A DNA stretch of 64,000 bases from ZYF759 sp046297455 (GCA_046297455.1 JBKBIT010000005.1:114949-178948); one strand, 5' to 3'. Positions 50,784 through 59,488 are shown, numbered from the stretch's first letter. Notes: generated by a model not told the origin, from the sequence alone. Translations and numbers: made by a program.

Positions 50784-51680
50784 TCATGCCGCTTCGCCTG
50801 CACCCAGCTGTCCAGCCTCCCAGCCGAGCATCGCACGCTTGCGCGTCAGCCCCCAATGGTAGCCCGTCAGCGCCCCGGACTTGCCAAGGGCCCGGTGACA
50901 CGGCACCACGAAGGAAAGGGGATTGGCGCCGATCGCAGCGCCCACCGCCCGGCTCGCCTTCGGCCTGCCGATCTCCTCGGCCAGTTTCGAATAGCTGCGC
51001 GCACGCCCGAGCGGGATCTTGAGAAGCGCTTCCCAGACCCGGATCTGGAAATCGGAGCCGATGAGCACCACCCGCAGCGGCTGGTCCGGCCGCCAGCGGC
51101 CCGGGTCGAAGATGCGCTGGGCATAAGGCAGGGTGGTCGCGGAATCCTCGACATAATGCGCGTTCGGCCAGCGGCTCGCCATGTCCTCGAAAGTCGCCGT
51201 CTCTCCTCCGATATCGGCAAAGGCGAGACCGGCAAGGCCACGATCCGTCGCCATGATCAGCGCCAGGCCAAAGGGAGAGGCATGCCAGCCATAGCTGATG
51301 GTCAGTCCGCGGCCGCGGCTCTTGTAGTCGCCGGGCGACATCGCCTCGTGGGTCACGAAGAGATCATGAAGCCGGCCAGGCCCCGACATGCCGAGCTCGT
51401 AGGCCGCGTCCAGCAGCGGCATGCCGTCATCGAGCAGCTTGCGGGCATTGTCGAGCGTGATGGCCTGCAGAAATGCCTTCGGCGACAGGCCTGCCCAGCG
51501 CGTGAAGAGTTTCTGCAGCGCCGTCGGCGTGGCGCCGACCTCCTCGGCCAGTTCGTCCAGCGATGGCTGCTCGCGATAGTCGAGGCTGATCCGTTCAACC
51601 ACCCGGCGCACGATGTCGTAGTCGTCGCCGGCGGGCGTGATGTCCTTCTGCAGGATGGCGGTGGGTGCATTCATGTCCAT
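50784..51680 (-). CDS. AraC-type HTH / methylated-DNA-protein-cysteine methyltransferase (Ada-like, without the Cys-rich domain)
   Basis: The 298-residue protein combines an AraC-type HTH (about residues 20-110: SLDELAEEVGATPTALQKLFTRWAGLSPKAFL) with an O6-alkylguanine transferase domain ending in FVVPCHRALGKSGALTGYHWG, which holds the acceptor Cys. The Ada N-terminal Cys domain that senses phosphotriester damage is missing, so this is the truncated Ada type. It starts at 51680 or 51674 (MDMNAP). It probably repairs alkylated guanine and may regulate the nearby alkB. Neighbours on the plus strand are arfB and alkB. Confidence 0.9.
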   Translation of the reverse strand: MDMNAPTAILQKDITPAGDDYDIVRRVVERISLDYREQPSLDELAEEVGATPTALQKLFTRWAGLSPKAFLQAITLDNARKLLDDGMPLLDAAYELGMSGPGRLHDLFVTHEAMSPGDYKSRGRGLTISYGWHASPFGLALIMATDRGLAGLAFADIGGETATFEDMASRWPNAHYVEDSATTLPYAQRIFDPGRWRPDQPLRVVLIGSDFQIRVWEALLKIPLGRARSYSKLAEEIGRPKASRAVGAAIGANPLSFVVPCHRALGKSGALTGYHWGLTRKRAMLGWEAGQLGAGEAA

Positions 51681-51843
51681 GGCCTCGCGGCTTCGTTCTT
51701 GTCGCACTATCGCCCGGACATCCCACCCCCGCCACCCGATTCTTGACGCAAGGTCGACCTGTCATCCCGCCACCCTGGCAATGCCGGCTCGACAGGCCCA
51801 TTTCCGGCAGGCACATAGGAACCGTACCTGACCGGGCAAGAAG

Positions 51844-52281
51844 ATGAACGAAAGCGGCAGACTGAACATTGCGGGCAATGAATTCATCCTCGAGGACGAG
51901 CTCGAGGAGCAGTTCATCCGTTCTTCCGGGCCGGGCGGGCAGAATGTCAACAAGGTCGCCACCGCCGTCCAGCTGCGCATCGACGTGATCAACGCCTCCG
52001 GTCTCAGCGAACGCACCCGCGAGCGGGCGCTGAGGCTTGCCGGCCAGAAGGCCACCAAGGAAGGCGAGATCGTCATCGAGGCGGGTCGCTTCCGGACCCA
52101 GGAGCAGAACCGGGCCGATGCGCGCCAGCGCCTCGTCGAACTGCTGGCGAAAGCCGCCGAGCCGCCGCCCAAGCCGCGCAAGAAGACGAAGCCTTCCAGG
52201 GGTGCTGTCGAGCGGCGGCTGAAGGCGAAATCAGGCCGTGCCCAGATCAAGAAGATGCGCGGCAAGGTCGGTCCGGAATAG
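51844..52281 (+). CDS. arfB: Alternative ribosome-rescue factor ArfB (YaeJ)
   Basis: The 145-residue protein is a peptidyl-tRNA hydrolase that frees ribosomes stalled without a stop codon. It has the GGQ motif in RSSGPGGQNVNKVATAVQLRID at about residue 25-30, and a long basic C-terminal tail rich in Lys, Arg and Pro (KPRKKTKPSRGAVERRLKAKS) that enters the empty mRNA channel. It is followed three bases later by alkB in the same direction. Confidence 0.93.
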   Translation: MNESGRLNIAGNEFILEDELEEQFIRSSGPGGQNVNKVATAVQLRIDVINASGLSERTRERALRLAGQKATKEGEIVIEAGRFRTQEQNRADARQRLVELLAKAAEPPPKPRKKTKPSRGAVERRLKAKSGRAQIKKMRGKVGPE

Positions 52282-52284
52282 CCG

Positions 52285-52893
52285 ATGAAATCACCACCCG
52301 AAGGCGTGCGCCATCTGCCTGGATATCTCGACACCGCCGCCCAGAAGGCGCTGCTCGAAGACATCCGCCTCATCGTCGCTGAGGCACCGCTTTTCGTGCC
52401 GGCCATGCCGCGTACCGGCAAGGAGATGAGCGTGCGCATGACCAATTGCGGCACGCTCGGCTGGGTCACGGACCACGAGCGCGGCTACCGCTATCAGGAA
52501 ACCCATCCCGTTACCGGCAAGCCCTGGCCGCCGATCCCGCCGCGCCTGGTAGCGCTGTGGGAAGTTCTTGCCGGCTGGCCCGAACCGCCCGAGGCTTGCC
52601 TTGTCAATTTCTACGATACCGGCGCCCGCATGGGCCTGCACCAGGACCGCGACGAGGAAAACCTGACGGCGCCGGTACTGTCCGTGTCGCTCGGCGATTC
52701 CTGCCTGTTTCGCGTCGGCGGCACCGCGCGCGGCGAGCCCACCATGTCGTTCCGGCTCGAAAGCGGCGACGTCGTGCTGCTCGAAGGCCCGGGCCGTCTG
52801 CGGTTTCACGGCGTCGACAGGATCTATCCGGATACGTCCGGCCTGTTGAAGAAGGGTGGCCGCATCAACCTGACGCTGAGGCGGGTTACGTAA
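52285..52893 (+). CDS. alkB: AlkB-type 2-oxoglutarate dioxygenase
   Basis: AlkB repairs 1-methyladenine and 3-methylcytosine by oxidative demethylation with Fe(II) and 2-oxoglutarate. The 202-residue product has the substrate region NCGTLGWVTDHERGYRY, the iron site HQDRDE and later His in GRLRFHGVDRIYP, and the 2-oxoglutarate motif RINLTLR. It starts three bases after arfB and is close to the Ada-like gene. It overlaps the convergent PAP2 gene by eight bases at the 3' end. Confidence 0.94.
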   Translation: MKSPPEGVRHLPGYLDTAAQKALLEDIRLIVAEAPLFVPAMPRTGKEMSVRMTNCGTLGWVTDHERGYRYQETHPVTGKPWPPIPPRLVALWEVLAGWPEPPEACLVNFYDTGARMGLHQDRDEENLTAPVLSVSLGDSCLFRVGGTARGEPTMSFRLESGDVVLLEGPGRLRFHGVDRIYPDTSGLLKKGGRINLTLRRVT

Positions 52894-53866
52894 TGGCAGC
52901 AGTCTGAGGGGCGGTACGGACCGACATTCTTGAAGATTCCAGACCGAACAGCCTTTTGGTAACGAGTATCGTCGCTAACGCCACCCCGATGCCGGCGACT
53001 ATGTCGACGAGATAATGGCTGCCATGAGATAGCGCCGAAACGGCCATACCCACATTCAGGAAAAGCATCGGGTAGCGGAGGACCCTCGAGTCCCATGCCG
53101 CCCAAGCGCAGATCGCAGCAACCCCAGCATGTACCGACGGAAAAGTCAGAATACCGGCGGAATCTTCAAAGCGGAGTAGGAATTCAGCCTGATCGCGAAC
53201 GCCGTGAAATTGTTCGAGGAAAAAGTATCCGAACTTGATGTTTATCGCTGCCAGGTCGGCCTGCTCCACCCCATGTACCGCGAAGGCGCCAAGCGCGGGA
53301 TAGAAGACCGAAATCGCGCTCGATGCGAAACAGAGCAACGTATAGGCAAATACGATTGCATAGGCCCGTGCTGCATTCTTGAAAAACGAAAAGTATATCG
53401 GCAGCAGCAGAAGCTGAAAGAAGAATGACGAATATGCCATGGCCAGCGCCCAAGCCAAGGTTGGTCGCGCGTCCACGAAGGCCACGAAGGCATGCCAGTC
53501 AAAGCCCAACCGCTGATCCAGGCCGATCAAATGCGCATCAGCCATCGGCATGTTCAGGCTTATGGCGAGATAGGTACTTATCACGACGGGAGAAGTGACC
53601 AGAAAGCCTGCAAAGAGCGTATCACAGGCCGGTTGAAGCGGCGTCATTTTGCGCAGATGCACATAGACACAGAACATTCCCGGTATGGCCATGAGCGAAT
53701 AGGCCTGAAAGACCGAATCGAAGTCCAGTCTGATGTTGGTGAATGGCAGAAGGGCCAGAACCAGTGCATGCGAAAGCACAACGGTCCAGATGATGATCAT
53801 TCGGGACTGGGCATTGCTGACAGGCTGCATGAGATCGCGCTCCGTAACGCTAGGCTCATAGCCCAT
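52886..53866 (-). CDS. PAP2-superfamily membrane phosphatase, PAP2_3 type
   Basis: The 326-residue protein has about six membrane spans and two PAP2 motifs: GILTFPSVHAG (PSxH) at about residue 240 and SALSHGSHYLVDIVAG (His and Asp) at about residue 280. In this subgroup, related to inositol phosphorylceramide synthases, the upstream Lys/Arg motif is weak. It likely dephosphorylates or transfers head groups of lipid-linked substrates. The nucleotide sequence is visibly more AT-rich than its neighbours. The start at 53866 has AAGGGG before it; an ATG at 53830 is an alternative. Confidence 0.82.
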   Translation of the reverse strand: MGYEPSVTERDLMQPVSNAQSRMIIIWTVVLSHALVLALLPFTNIRLDFDSVFQAYSLMAIPGMFCVYVHLRKMTPLQPACDTLFAGFLVTSPVVISTYLAISLNMPMADAHLIGLDQRLGFDWHAFVAFVDARPTLAWALAMAYSSFFFQLLLLPIYFSFFKNAARAYAIVFAYTLLCFASSAISVFYPALGAFAVHGVEQADLAAINIKFGYFFLEQFHGVRDQAEFLLRFEDSAGILTFPSVHAGVAAICAWAAWDSRVLRYPMLFLNVGMAVSALSHGSHYLVDIVAGIGVALATILVTKRLFGLESSRMSVRTAPQTAAIT

Positions 53867-53912
53867 TGCCCCTTAACGCAGCGTAGATCGGGCCTTCAAC
53901 CGCCGGAAATGG

Positions 53913-54872
53913 TTAAAGCTTCCTCAGCGCCACCGTCTCGACCAGGTGATCGGCGCCCTTGCGCAGGATCAGGTCGGCGCGCGGCCGCGTCGGCACGATG
54001 TTTTCCCGCAGGTTCCTCAGGTTGATGTTCTGCCACAGGCCTTCGGCAATCGCGCGGGCAGCGTCTTCCGACAGTTCCGAATAGCGGTGGAAGAAGGATT
54101 CCGGGTTTCGGAACGCAGTTTCCCTGAGCTGCATGAAACGATCGATATACCAGTGCCGGATCAGATCTTCGTCGGCGTCGATATAGATCGAGAAGTCGAA
54201 GAAATCGGACACGACCGGCACCGCCTTGCCGTCCTTGGGCAGCTCACGCGTCTGCAGCACGTTGATGCCCTCGAAGATCAGGATGTCCGGCCGGTCGATG
54301 GTCACGTACTCGCCGGGGATCACGTCATAGGTCATGTGCGAGTAGAGCGGCGCAGGCACGTTCGGCAGGCCTGCCTTGATCGCCGAAAGGAAGCGCAGCA
54401 GAGCGCCGACATCGTAGCTCTCGGGAAAACCCTTGCGGTCCATCAGATTGTCGCGCCGCAAGACGTCGTTTGGCCAGAGAAAACCGTCCGTTGTCACCAG
54501 ATCGACCTTCGGGCTCGATGGCCAGCGCGCCAGAAGCTCCTTCAGCACGCGCGCCGTGGTCGACTTGCCCACCGCCACCGACCCGGCAATACCGATCACG
54601 AACGGGCTTTTGACAGCGTCGTCGGCGTTGAAGAACACCTTGCGCTGCTCGAACAGCAGCTGCATCGCCTCGACATGGGCCGACAGCAGCCTCGAGACCG
54701 ACAGATAGATCCGGCGCACCTCGTCTAGATTGATCGGATCGTTGAGGGAGCGCAGGCGCCTGACTTCGTCCTCGGTGAGTGTCAGCGGCGTGTCGGCCCG
54801 AAACGCAGCCCATTTCTCTGCCGTGAAGAAGCGATAGGGCGAGTATTTCTCGTTCGGGACCAGCTGATCCAT
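53913..54872 (-). CDS. coaA: Pantothenate kinase, type I
   Basis: CoaA phosphorylates pantothenate, the first step to coenzyme A. The 319-residue product from ATG 54872 (GTGGAGG upstream) has the P-loop GIAGSVAVGKSTTARVL, DLVTTDGFLWPNDVL, SYDVGALLRFLSAIK and RHWYIDRFMQLRETAF. The open frame runs on to 55406, but only this start gives the CoaA N terminus. It follows hisE by 32 bases and is the last gene of the his unit, as in rhizobia. Confidence 0.95.
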   Translation of the reverse strand: MDQLVPNEKYSPYRFFTAEKWAAFRADTPLTLTEDEVRRLRSLNDPINLDEVRRIYLSVSRLLSAHVEAMQLLFEQRKVFFNADDAVKSPFVIGIAGSVAVGKSTTARVLKELLARWPSSPKVDLVTTDGFLWPNDVLRRDNLMDRKGFPESYDVGALLRFLSAIKAGLPNVPAPLYSHMTYDVIPGEYVTIDRPDILIFEGINVLQTRELPKDGKAVPVVSDFFDFSIYIDADEDLIRHWYIDRFMQLRETAFRNPESFFHRYSELSEDAARAIAEGLWQNINLRNLRENIVPTRPRADLILRKGADHLVETVALRKL

Positions 54873-54904
54873 CGACCAATCCTCCACGGGGAGACGCGAT
54901 ACGC

Positions 54905-55234
54905 TCAATCCCTGCCCTCCTGGCGCGACGCCTTCTCGGCGACACCTGATTGCGCGGTGCGGCGTTGCAGCTCCGCCAGCACCTCGTCGAGCGGCACCTT
55001 GGCCAGCGCCAGCACGACAAGCCAATGATAGAGGAGATCGGCGCTTTCCGATACGAGGGCCTGGCGGTCGGCGCCCACCGCCGCAATCACCGTCTCGACG
55101 GCTTCTTCGCCCAGCTTCTTGGCTGCCTTTTCCGGCCCTGCCGCAAACAGTTTCGCCGTCCAGGAATTGGCGTCGCCGGAAGCGGCTCTCTCGGCAACGA
55201 TGCGCTCGAGATCGTGCAGGCTGAAATTGCTCAT
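54905..55234 (-). CDS. hisE: Phosphoribosyl-ATP pyrophosphatase
   Basis: HisE removes pyrophosphate from phosphoribosyl-ATP. The 109-residue protein has the all-alpha MazG-type fold with FAAGPEKAAKKLGEEAVETVIAA (metal-binding acidic residues) and ESADLLYHWLVVLAL. The start at 55234 overlaps the hisF stop by four bases. HisI, which carries out the next step, is not in the window. coaA follows. Confidence 0.95.
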   Translation of the reverse strand: MSNFSLHDLERIVAERAASGDANSWTAKLFAAGPEKAAKKLGEEAVETVIAAVGADRQALVSESADLLYHWLVVLALAKVPLDEVLAELQRRTAQSGVAEKASRQEGRD

Positions 55235-56028
55235 GCGGCCGCCCCCTCGAGACCGTCCAGCCGCATCGGCAGCCCTGCCGCCGCCATGTGGCGCTTGGCC
55301 TCGCCGATCGAATAGGTGCCGAAATGGAAGATCGAGGCTGCCAGCACGGCTGTCGCATGCCCGTCGCGAATGCCGTCGACCAGATGATCGAGATTGCCCA
55401 CGCCACCCGATGCGATCACCGGCGCACGCACCGCATCGGCAATCGCCCGCGTCAGCGCGATATCGTAGCCGATCTTGGTGCCGTCGCGATCCATCGAGGT
55501 CAGCAAAATCTCGCCGGCGCCCAGATCGACCACTTTTCGCGCGAATTCGATGGCGTCGATGCCGGTCAGGTTGCGCCCGCCATGGGTGAAGATTTCCCAG
55601 CGGTCCGCCTCGCCCTCGCCCGAAACCCGCTTGGCATCGATGGCCACCACGATGCACTGGTTGCCGAATTTGTCGGCAGCCTCGGCCACGAAATCGGGAT
55701 TGTTCACGGCCGCCGTGTTGATCGACACCTTGTCGGCGCCGGCCAGCAGCAGTTTTCTGATATCGGCGACCTGGCGCACCCCGCCGCCGACTGTCAGCGG
55801 CATGAAGCACTGTTCCGCCGTGCGGGCGACGACGTCGAAGATCGTCTCGCGATCGTCGGAACTTGCCGTGATGTCGAGGAAGCAGAGCTCGTCGGCGCCG
55901 GCCGCATCATAGGCCTTGGCGGCCTCGACCGGATCGCCGGCATCGATGAGATCGACGAAATTGACGCCCTTGACGACACGGCCGTCCTTGACGTCGAGGC
56001 AGGGAATGACACGGGCTTTGAGGGTCAT
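55231..56028 (-). CDS. hisF: Imidazole glycerol phosphate synthase subunit HisF
   Basis: HisF is the cyclase of the HisFH pair. The 265-residue TIM barrel begins MTLKARVIPCLDVKDGRVVKGVNF, with the catalytic Asp in PCLDVKDG and Asp in LTSMDRDGTK; GGGVRQVADIRKLLLAGADKVSIN and VIASGGVGNLDH are phosphate sites. It starts at 56028. Its partner HisH is at 57732-58382, and a ClbS/DfsB-like gene lies between hisF and hisA. Confidence 0.96.
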   Translation of the reverse strand: MTLKARVIPCLDVKDGRVVKGVNFVDLIDAGDPVEAAKAYDAAGADELCFLDITASSDDRETIFDVVARTAEQCFMPLTVGGGVRQVADIRKLLLAGADKVSINTAAVNNPDFVAEAADKFGNQCIVVAIDAKRVSGEGEADRWEIFTHGGRNLTGIDAIEFARKVVDLGAGEILLTSMDRDGTKIGYDIALTRAIADAVRAPVIASGGVGNLDHLVDGIRDGHATAVLAASIFHFGTYSIGEAKRHMAAAGLPMRLDGLEGAAA

Positions 56029-56127
56029 CCGTTCTTGTCCATCTGATCGCGCCTTCCCATCAGTATCGCGGCGCGTCCATAGCAGGAAGCGCGAGAACGG
56101 CAAAGCTTCCCGTATTGCGCGCGGTCC

Positions 56128-56622
56128 TCACGCCCGTCGCTTCAGACGCGAACGGACATATTTGCTCGCCGACCGATAGTGGCTCGGGCCAGCGGCCTCT
56201 GCCCAGCGTCCCGGCGTCCAGTCATTTTTGGCGCCTTTCATCGGACCGCCATAAAGCTCATCCTGGCTGCGCTCGCTCATCCAATCGACCAGTCGGAGGT
56301 GCTGGTCCCGCAGCATCGCCAACGCCGCTGGCCAGTCCAGATCCGCCTGGCGCTTCCGAAGATCGGTATTGTAGCGCTTGAGCTCGTTCCATTTGTAGCC
56401 CGGCGCGGGAAAGGCGACTTCCTTGCCTGCCACGCCGTCCGCATACCAGCCTAGGAAAAGCTCGATCCAGTGGGCGCGGTGACCGACGACGTCCTTGATC
56501 GACGTAGCGTCTACATCCTTCTCCATCGCGGCATTGGCATCGATCGGCTGAAGCAGCTTGTGGAGTTTCTCGAACTCTTTAGCCGTCAGCGCTTCCAGCT
56601 GTGCCTTCTGGGTGGCGGCCAT
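56128..56622 (-). CDS. ClbS/DfsB (DUF1706) four-helix-bundle protein inside the his cluster
   Basis: The 164-residue protein (ATG at 56622, with GGGGAA upstream) is of the DinB-like DUF1706 group. Readable family features are ATSIKDVVGHRAHWIELFLGWYADG, FPAPGYKWNELKRYN and the end block NDWTPGRWAEAAGPSHYRSASKYVRSRLK. The family includes ClbS, which protects Escherichia coli from colibactin, but most members have no known substrate. It sits between hisA and hisF in the same direction, with 100 and 66 bases of spacing, in a cluster that usually has hisA next to hisF. A late insertion is likely. Confidence 0.85.
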   Translation of the reverse strand: MAATQKAQLEALTAKEFEKLHKLLQPIDANAAMEKDVDATSIKDVVGHRAHWIELFLGWYADGVAGKEVAFPAPGYKWNELKRYNTDLRKRQADLDWPAALAMLRDQHLRLVDWMSERSQDELYGGPMKGAKNDWTPGRWAEAAGPSHYRSASKYVRSRLKRRA

Positions 56623-56688
56623 CGCTGCAGTTCCCCATTTTTTGCCTATCTGCCGCGGTGAAAGAAGCACCGTCTCAGCCGAGCCGCG

Positions 56689-57438
56689 TCACTGGCCTTT
56701 TGCTGCCCTCAACACCGCAAGCGCCTCTTCCGGGTCGATCCGCCCGTCATAGAGCGCGCGGCCCGAGATGGCGCCCTCCAGCTTGGCGGCATCCGGCATG
56801 GTCATGCGCAGGATGTCGGCCATCGACGCCAGGCCGCCCGACGCGATAACGGGGATGGACACCGCGTCTGCCATGGCCAGCGTCGCTTCCCAGTTGATGC
56901 CGGCCAGCACGCCGTCGCGGTCGATGTCGGTGTAGATGATGGCCGCCACACCCGCGCCCTCGAACTTTTGCGCCAGCTCGATCGCGCCGAGTTCGGAGGC
57001 TTCCGCCCAGCCTTCCACCGCGACCTTGCCGCCCTTGGCGTCGATGCCGACGGCGATCTTGCCCGGGAATTTGCGGCAGGCCTCCTTGACCAGTTCCGGA
57101 TCGCGCACGGCAACCGTGCCCAGGATCACCCGCGCCAGACCCTTGTCCAGCCAGCTTTCGACATGATCAAGCGTGCGGATGCCGCCGCCGAGCTGCACCG
57201 GGTTCTTCGTCGCTTTCAGGATCGCCTCGACCGCCGCGCCATTGACCGAATGGCCGGCAAAGGCGCCGTTGAGATCGACCACGTGCAGCCATTCGAAGCC
57301 CTGTTCCTCGAAAGCCTTGGCCTGGGCGGCAGGATCGGCATTGTAGACGGTCGCGCTGTCCATCTCGCCCAGCTTGAGGCGAACGCACTGGCCGTCCTTC
57401 AGGTCGATCGCGGGAAAAAGGATCACGGTTTCAGACAC
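56689..57438 (-). CDS. hisA: Phosphoribosylformimino-AICAR-phosphate isomerase
   Basis: HisA performs an Amadori isomerisation in histidine synthesis. The 249-residue TIM barrel has VILFPAIDLKDGQCVRLKLG with Asp as general base, VQLGGGIRTLDHV, and YTDIDRDGVLAGIN with the second catalytic Asp. Its start overlaps the upstream DUF1330 gene by eight bases. The ClbS/DfsB-like gene follows. Confidence 0.96.
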   Translation of the reverse strand: MSETVILFPAIDLKDGQCVRLKLGEMDSATVYNADPAAQAKAFEEQGFEWLHVVDLNGAFAGHSVNGAAVEAILKATKNPVQLGGGIRTLDHVESWLDKGLARVILGTVAVRDPELVKEACRKFPGKIAVGIDAKGGKVAVEGWAEASELGAIELAQKFEGAGVAAIIYTDIDRDGVLAGINWEATLAMADAVSIPVIASGGLASMADILRMTMPDAAKLEGAISGRALYDGRIDPEEALAVLRAAKGQ

Positions 57439-57721
57439 CTTCCACGATGGCGAAATGGGCGTTCGAATACTGCTGGCGCAGCTTCAGCGCGGTCTGGTAT
57501 TCGGGCGAGTGGTAGCAGTCGAGAGCTGTCTGGTAGCTGTCGAATTCGATGACCACCAAGCGGGAAGCCGCCGGCCCCTCGAAGACTTCGCACTGGCCGC
57601 CACGCACCAGGAACCTGGCGCCGTATTTCTCGAAGGCCGCCGCATTGGCCGCGACATATTTCGGGTAGTTGTCGGGATCGGTCACCTCGACCATGCCCAT
57701 CCAGTAGCCCTTCTTGCTCAC
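57431..57721 (-). CDS. DUF1330 domain protein
   Basis: The 96-residue protein has the DUF1330 ferredoxin-like fold layout: KGYWMGMVEVTDPDNYPKYV, FLVRGGQCEVFEGPAASRLVVIEFDS and YHSPEYQTALKLR. Function is unknown. It occurs between hisH and hisA in a number of rhizobial his clusters. It starts 10 bases after the hisH stop and overlaps hisA by eight bases, so it is surely part of the operon. Confidence 0.88.
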   Translation of the reverse strand: MSKKGYWMGMVEVTDPDNYPKYVAANAAAFEKYGARFLVRGGQCEVFEGPAASRLVVIEFDSYQTALDCYHSPEYQTALKLRQQYSNAHFAIVEGV

Positions 57722-57731
57722 CTAGCCCTCC

Positions 57732-58382
57732 TTACGGCTTCCACTTGAGAAAGTTCGCGATCAGGGCCAGGCCGAGCGCCTGGCTCTTTTCGGGGTGGAA
57801 CTGGGTGCCGGCGATGTTGTCGCGGCCGACGATGGCGGTGACCGGTCCGCCATAGTCGGTGACCGCAATCACATCGTCGTCGTGCGCGGCGTCGAGTTGG
57901 TAGGAATGCACGAAATAGGCGTGCAGGCCGTCCTCGCCGGTGACGATCCCGTCGAGCAGGGCGTGCGAATGTTTCACGTGAATCGTGTTCCAGCCGATCT
58001 GCGGGATCTTCAGGTCCGGATCGGATGGCGTCATCTCGCGCACGTCGCCAGGGATCCAGCCGAGGCCTTCGGTCACCACCTTTTCGAGCCCACGGCTCGC
58101 CAGAAGCTGCATGCCGACGCAAATGCCAAGGAACGGCCGGCCCTTGCCGCGCACCGTCTCTTCCAGCGCCTCGACCATGCCCGGCACGGCATTCAGTCCC
58201 GCCCGGCAATCGGCGAATGCCCCCACGCCCGGCAGCACGATCCGGTCGGCGCCGGCAACATCCTCGGCCTTGTCGGTCAGGACGATCTCCGCCGATATGC
58301 CGTTGTCGCGCGCGGCGCGCTGGAAGGCCTTGGTGGCCGAGCGCAGATTGCCTGACCCGTAATCTATGATGGCGACGCGCAT
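57732..58382 (-). CDS. hisH: Imidazole glycerol phosphate synthase subunit HisH
   Basis: HisH is the glutaminase that feeds ammonia to HisF. From ATG 58382 (MRVAIIDYGSGNLRSATKAF) it has 216 residues. The nucleophile Cys is in FLGICVGMQLLA; the His-Glu pair is in GTQFHPEKSQ; VGAFADC is the oxyanion region. It starts two bases after the DUF2628 gene. Confidence 0.96.
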   Translation of the reverse strand: MRVAIIDYGSGNLRSATKAFQRAARDNGISAEIVLTDKAEDVAGADRIVLPGVGAFADCRAGLNAVPGMVEALEETVRGKGRPFLGICVGMQLLASRGLEKVVTEGLGWIPGDVREMTPSDPDLKIPQIGWNTIHVKHSHALLDGIVTGEDGLHAYFVHSYQLDAAHDDDVIAVTDYGGPVTAIVGRDNIAGTQFHPEKSQALGLALIANFLKWKP

Positions 58383-58384
58383 TC

Positions 58385-58870
58385 CTATCGGCTCCCCGAA
58401 TAGCCCAGCATGCCGAGCGCGGTCGTTTCCGCCCCGGTTTCGCGGCTTGCCGGCCGGCCTGCGCTGCTCCAGGGTTTGGGCGGCGGGGCGACCGCCTCTT
58501 CTTCGCCGGCGATATCGGCGAGGTAGCGCAGTTCGGCATCGGTCGGGTTGTCGGCTTCGACTACGCCCCATTCCTGCCAGCCGCGCCGGCGGAGCGCCGC
58601 GACCCGCATGGCGCTGCCCTCGATGCCGACATAGACCGACACCAGTATGGACAGGATGCCGCCGGCATTGCTTGCAAACAGGGTCGAGGACGCAATGCCG
58701 ATCAGGATCGCGACCAGCAGGACCAGAAGCCCCTCAAGCCACAGCCGATGGAAAAAAAGCCACAGGAACGGGAACAGGAAGGCAAACAGGTGGAAGCCGT
58801 CGCGCACCAGCACCGCGTCCTCGACGGCGTCGCGACCCTCCGGCGGCTGCATCACCACATAGCTGGCCAT
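58385..58870 (-). CDS. DUF2628 family membrane protein
   Basis: The 161-residue protein has two or three hydrophobic stretches at about residues 25-85 (LFAFLFPFLWLFFHRLW, LVLLVAILIGIAS, ILSILVSVYVGIEGSAM), a RRRGWQEWGVVEADN segment and an acidic, Pro-rich tail. DUF2628 genes commonly lie between hisB and hisH in rhizobia. Function is unknown. Gaps are six bases from hisB and two to hisH. Confidence 0.88.
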   Translation of the reverse strand: MASYVVMQPPEGRDAVEDAVLVRDGFHLFAFLFPFLWLFFHRLWLEGLLVLLVAILIGIASSTLFASNAGGILSILVSVYVGIEGSAMRVAALRRRGWQEWGVVEADNPTDAELRYLADIAGEEEAVAPPPKPWSSAGRPASRETGAETTALGMLGYSGSR

Positions 58871-58876
58871 GATGAC

Positions 58877-59488
58877 CTATCCCTTCAGCGAACCCTTGGT
58901 CGAAGGTACCGCGCCTTCCTGGCGCGGATCGAGCGCGATCGCCGCGCCCAGTGCGCGCGCCACCGCCTTGAAGCAGGTCTCCGCGATGTGGTGCGAGTTG
59001 GCACCGTAGTGGTTGGTCACGTGCAGCGTGATGCCCGCGTTTTGCGCCAGCGCCTGGAAGAACTCGCGCACCAGCTCGGTGTCGAACGTGCCGATCTTCT
59101 GTGTCGGGAACTCCACCTGCCAGACCAGGAACGGCCGGCCCGAGACGTCGATGGCGGCGCGCGTCAGCGCCTCGTCCATGGCGAGGTCGAGCGAGGCATA
59201 GCGCGCGATGCCGGCGCGATCGCCCAACGCCTCGCCCAGGGCCCTGCCGATGGCAATGCCGACATCCTCGACCGTGTGGTGGTCGTCGATATGAAGATCG
59301 CCCTTGGCCTTGATCTTCATGTCGATCAGCGAATGGCGCGACAGCTGGTCGAGCATGTGGTCGAAGAAACCGACCCCGGTCGAGATCTCGCCCTTGCCCT
59401 TGCCGTCGAGATCGAGCGACACGCTGATCTCGGTCTCGTTCGTCTTGCGCGCGACGCTTGCCTTGCGCCCGGAACTCTTGCCGGCCAT
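58877..59488 (-). CDS. hisB: Imidazoleglycerol-phosphate dehydratase
   Basis: HisB dehydrates imidazole glycerol phosphate. This is the 203-residue monofunctional form, starting at 59488 (MAGKSSGRKASVARKTNETEISV), without a histidinol phosphatase domain. The metal-binding His clusters are in GFFDHMLDQLSRHS, DLHIDDHHTVEDVGIAIG, HVTNHYGANSHHIAE. It is the first gene of the his-coaA unit and diverges from hslV. Confidence 0.96.
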   Translation of the reverse strand: MAGKSSGRKASVARKTNETEISVSLDLDGKGKGEISTGVGFFDHMLDQLSRHSLIDMKIKAKGDLHIDDHHTVEDVGIAIGRALGEALGDRAGIARYASLDLAMDEALTRAAIDVSGRPFLVWQVEFPTQKIGTFDTELVREFFQALAQNAGITLHVTNHYGANSHHIAETCFKAVARALGAAIALDPRQEGAVPSTKGSLKG

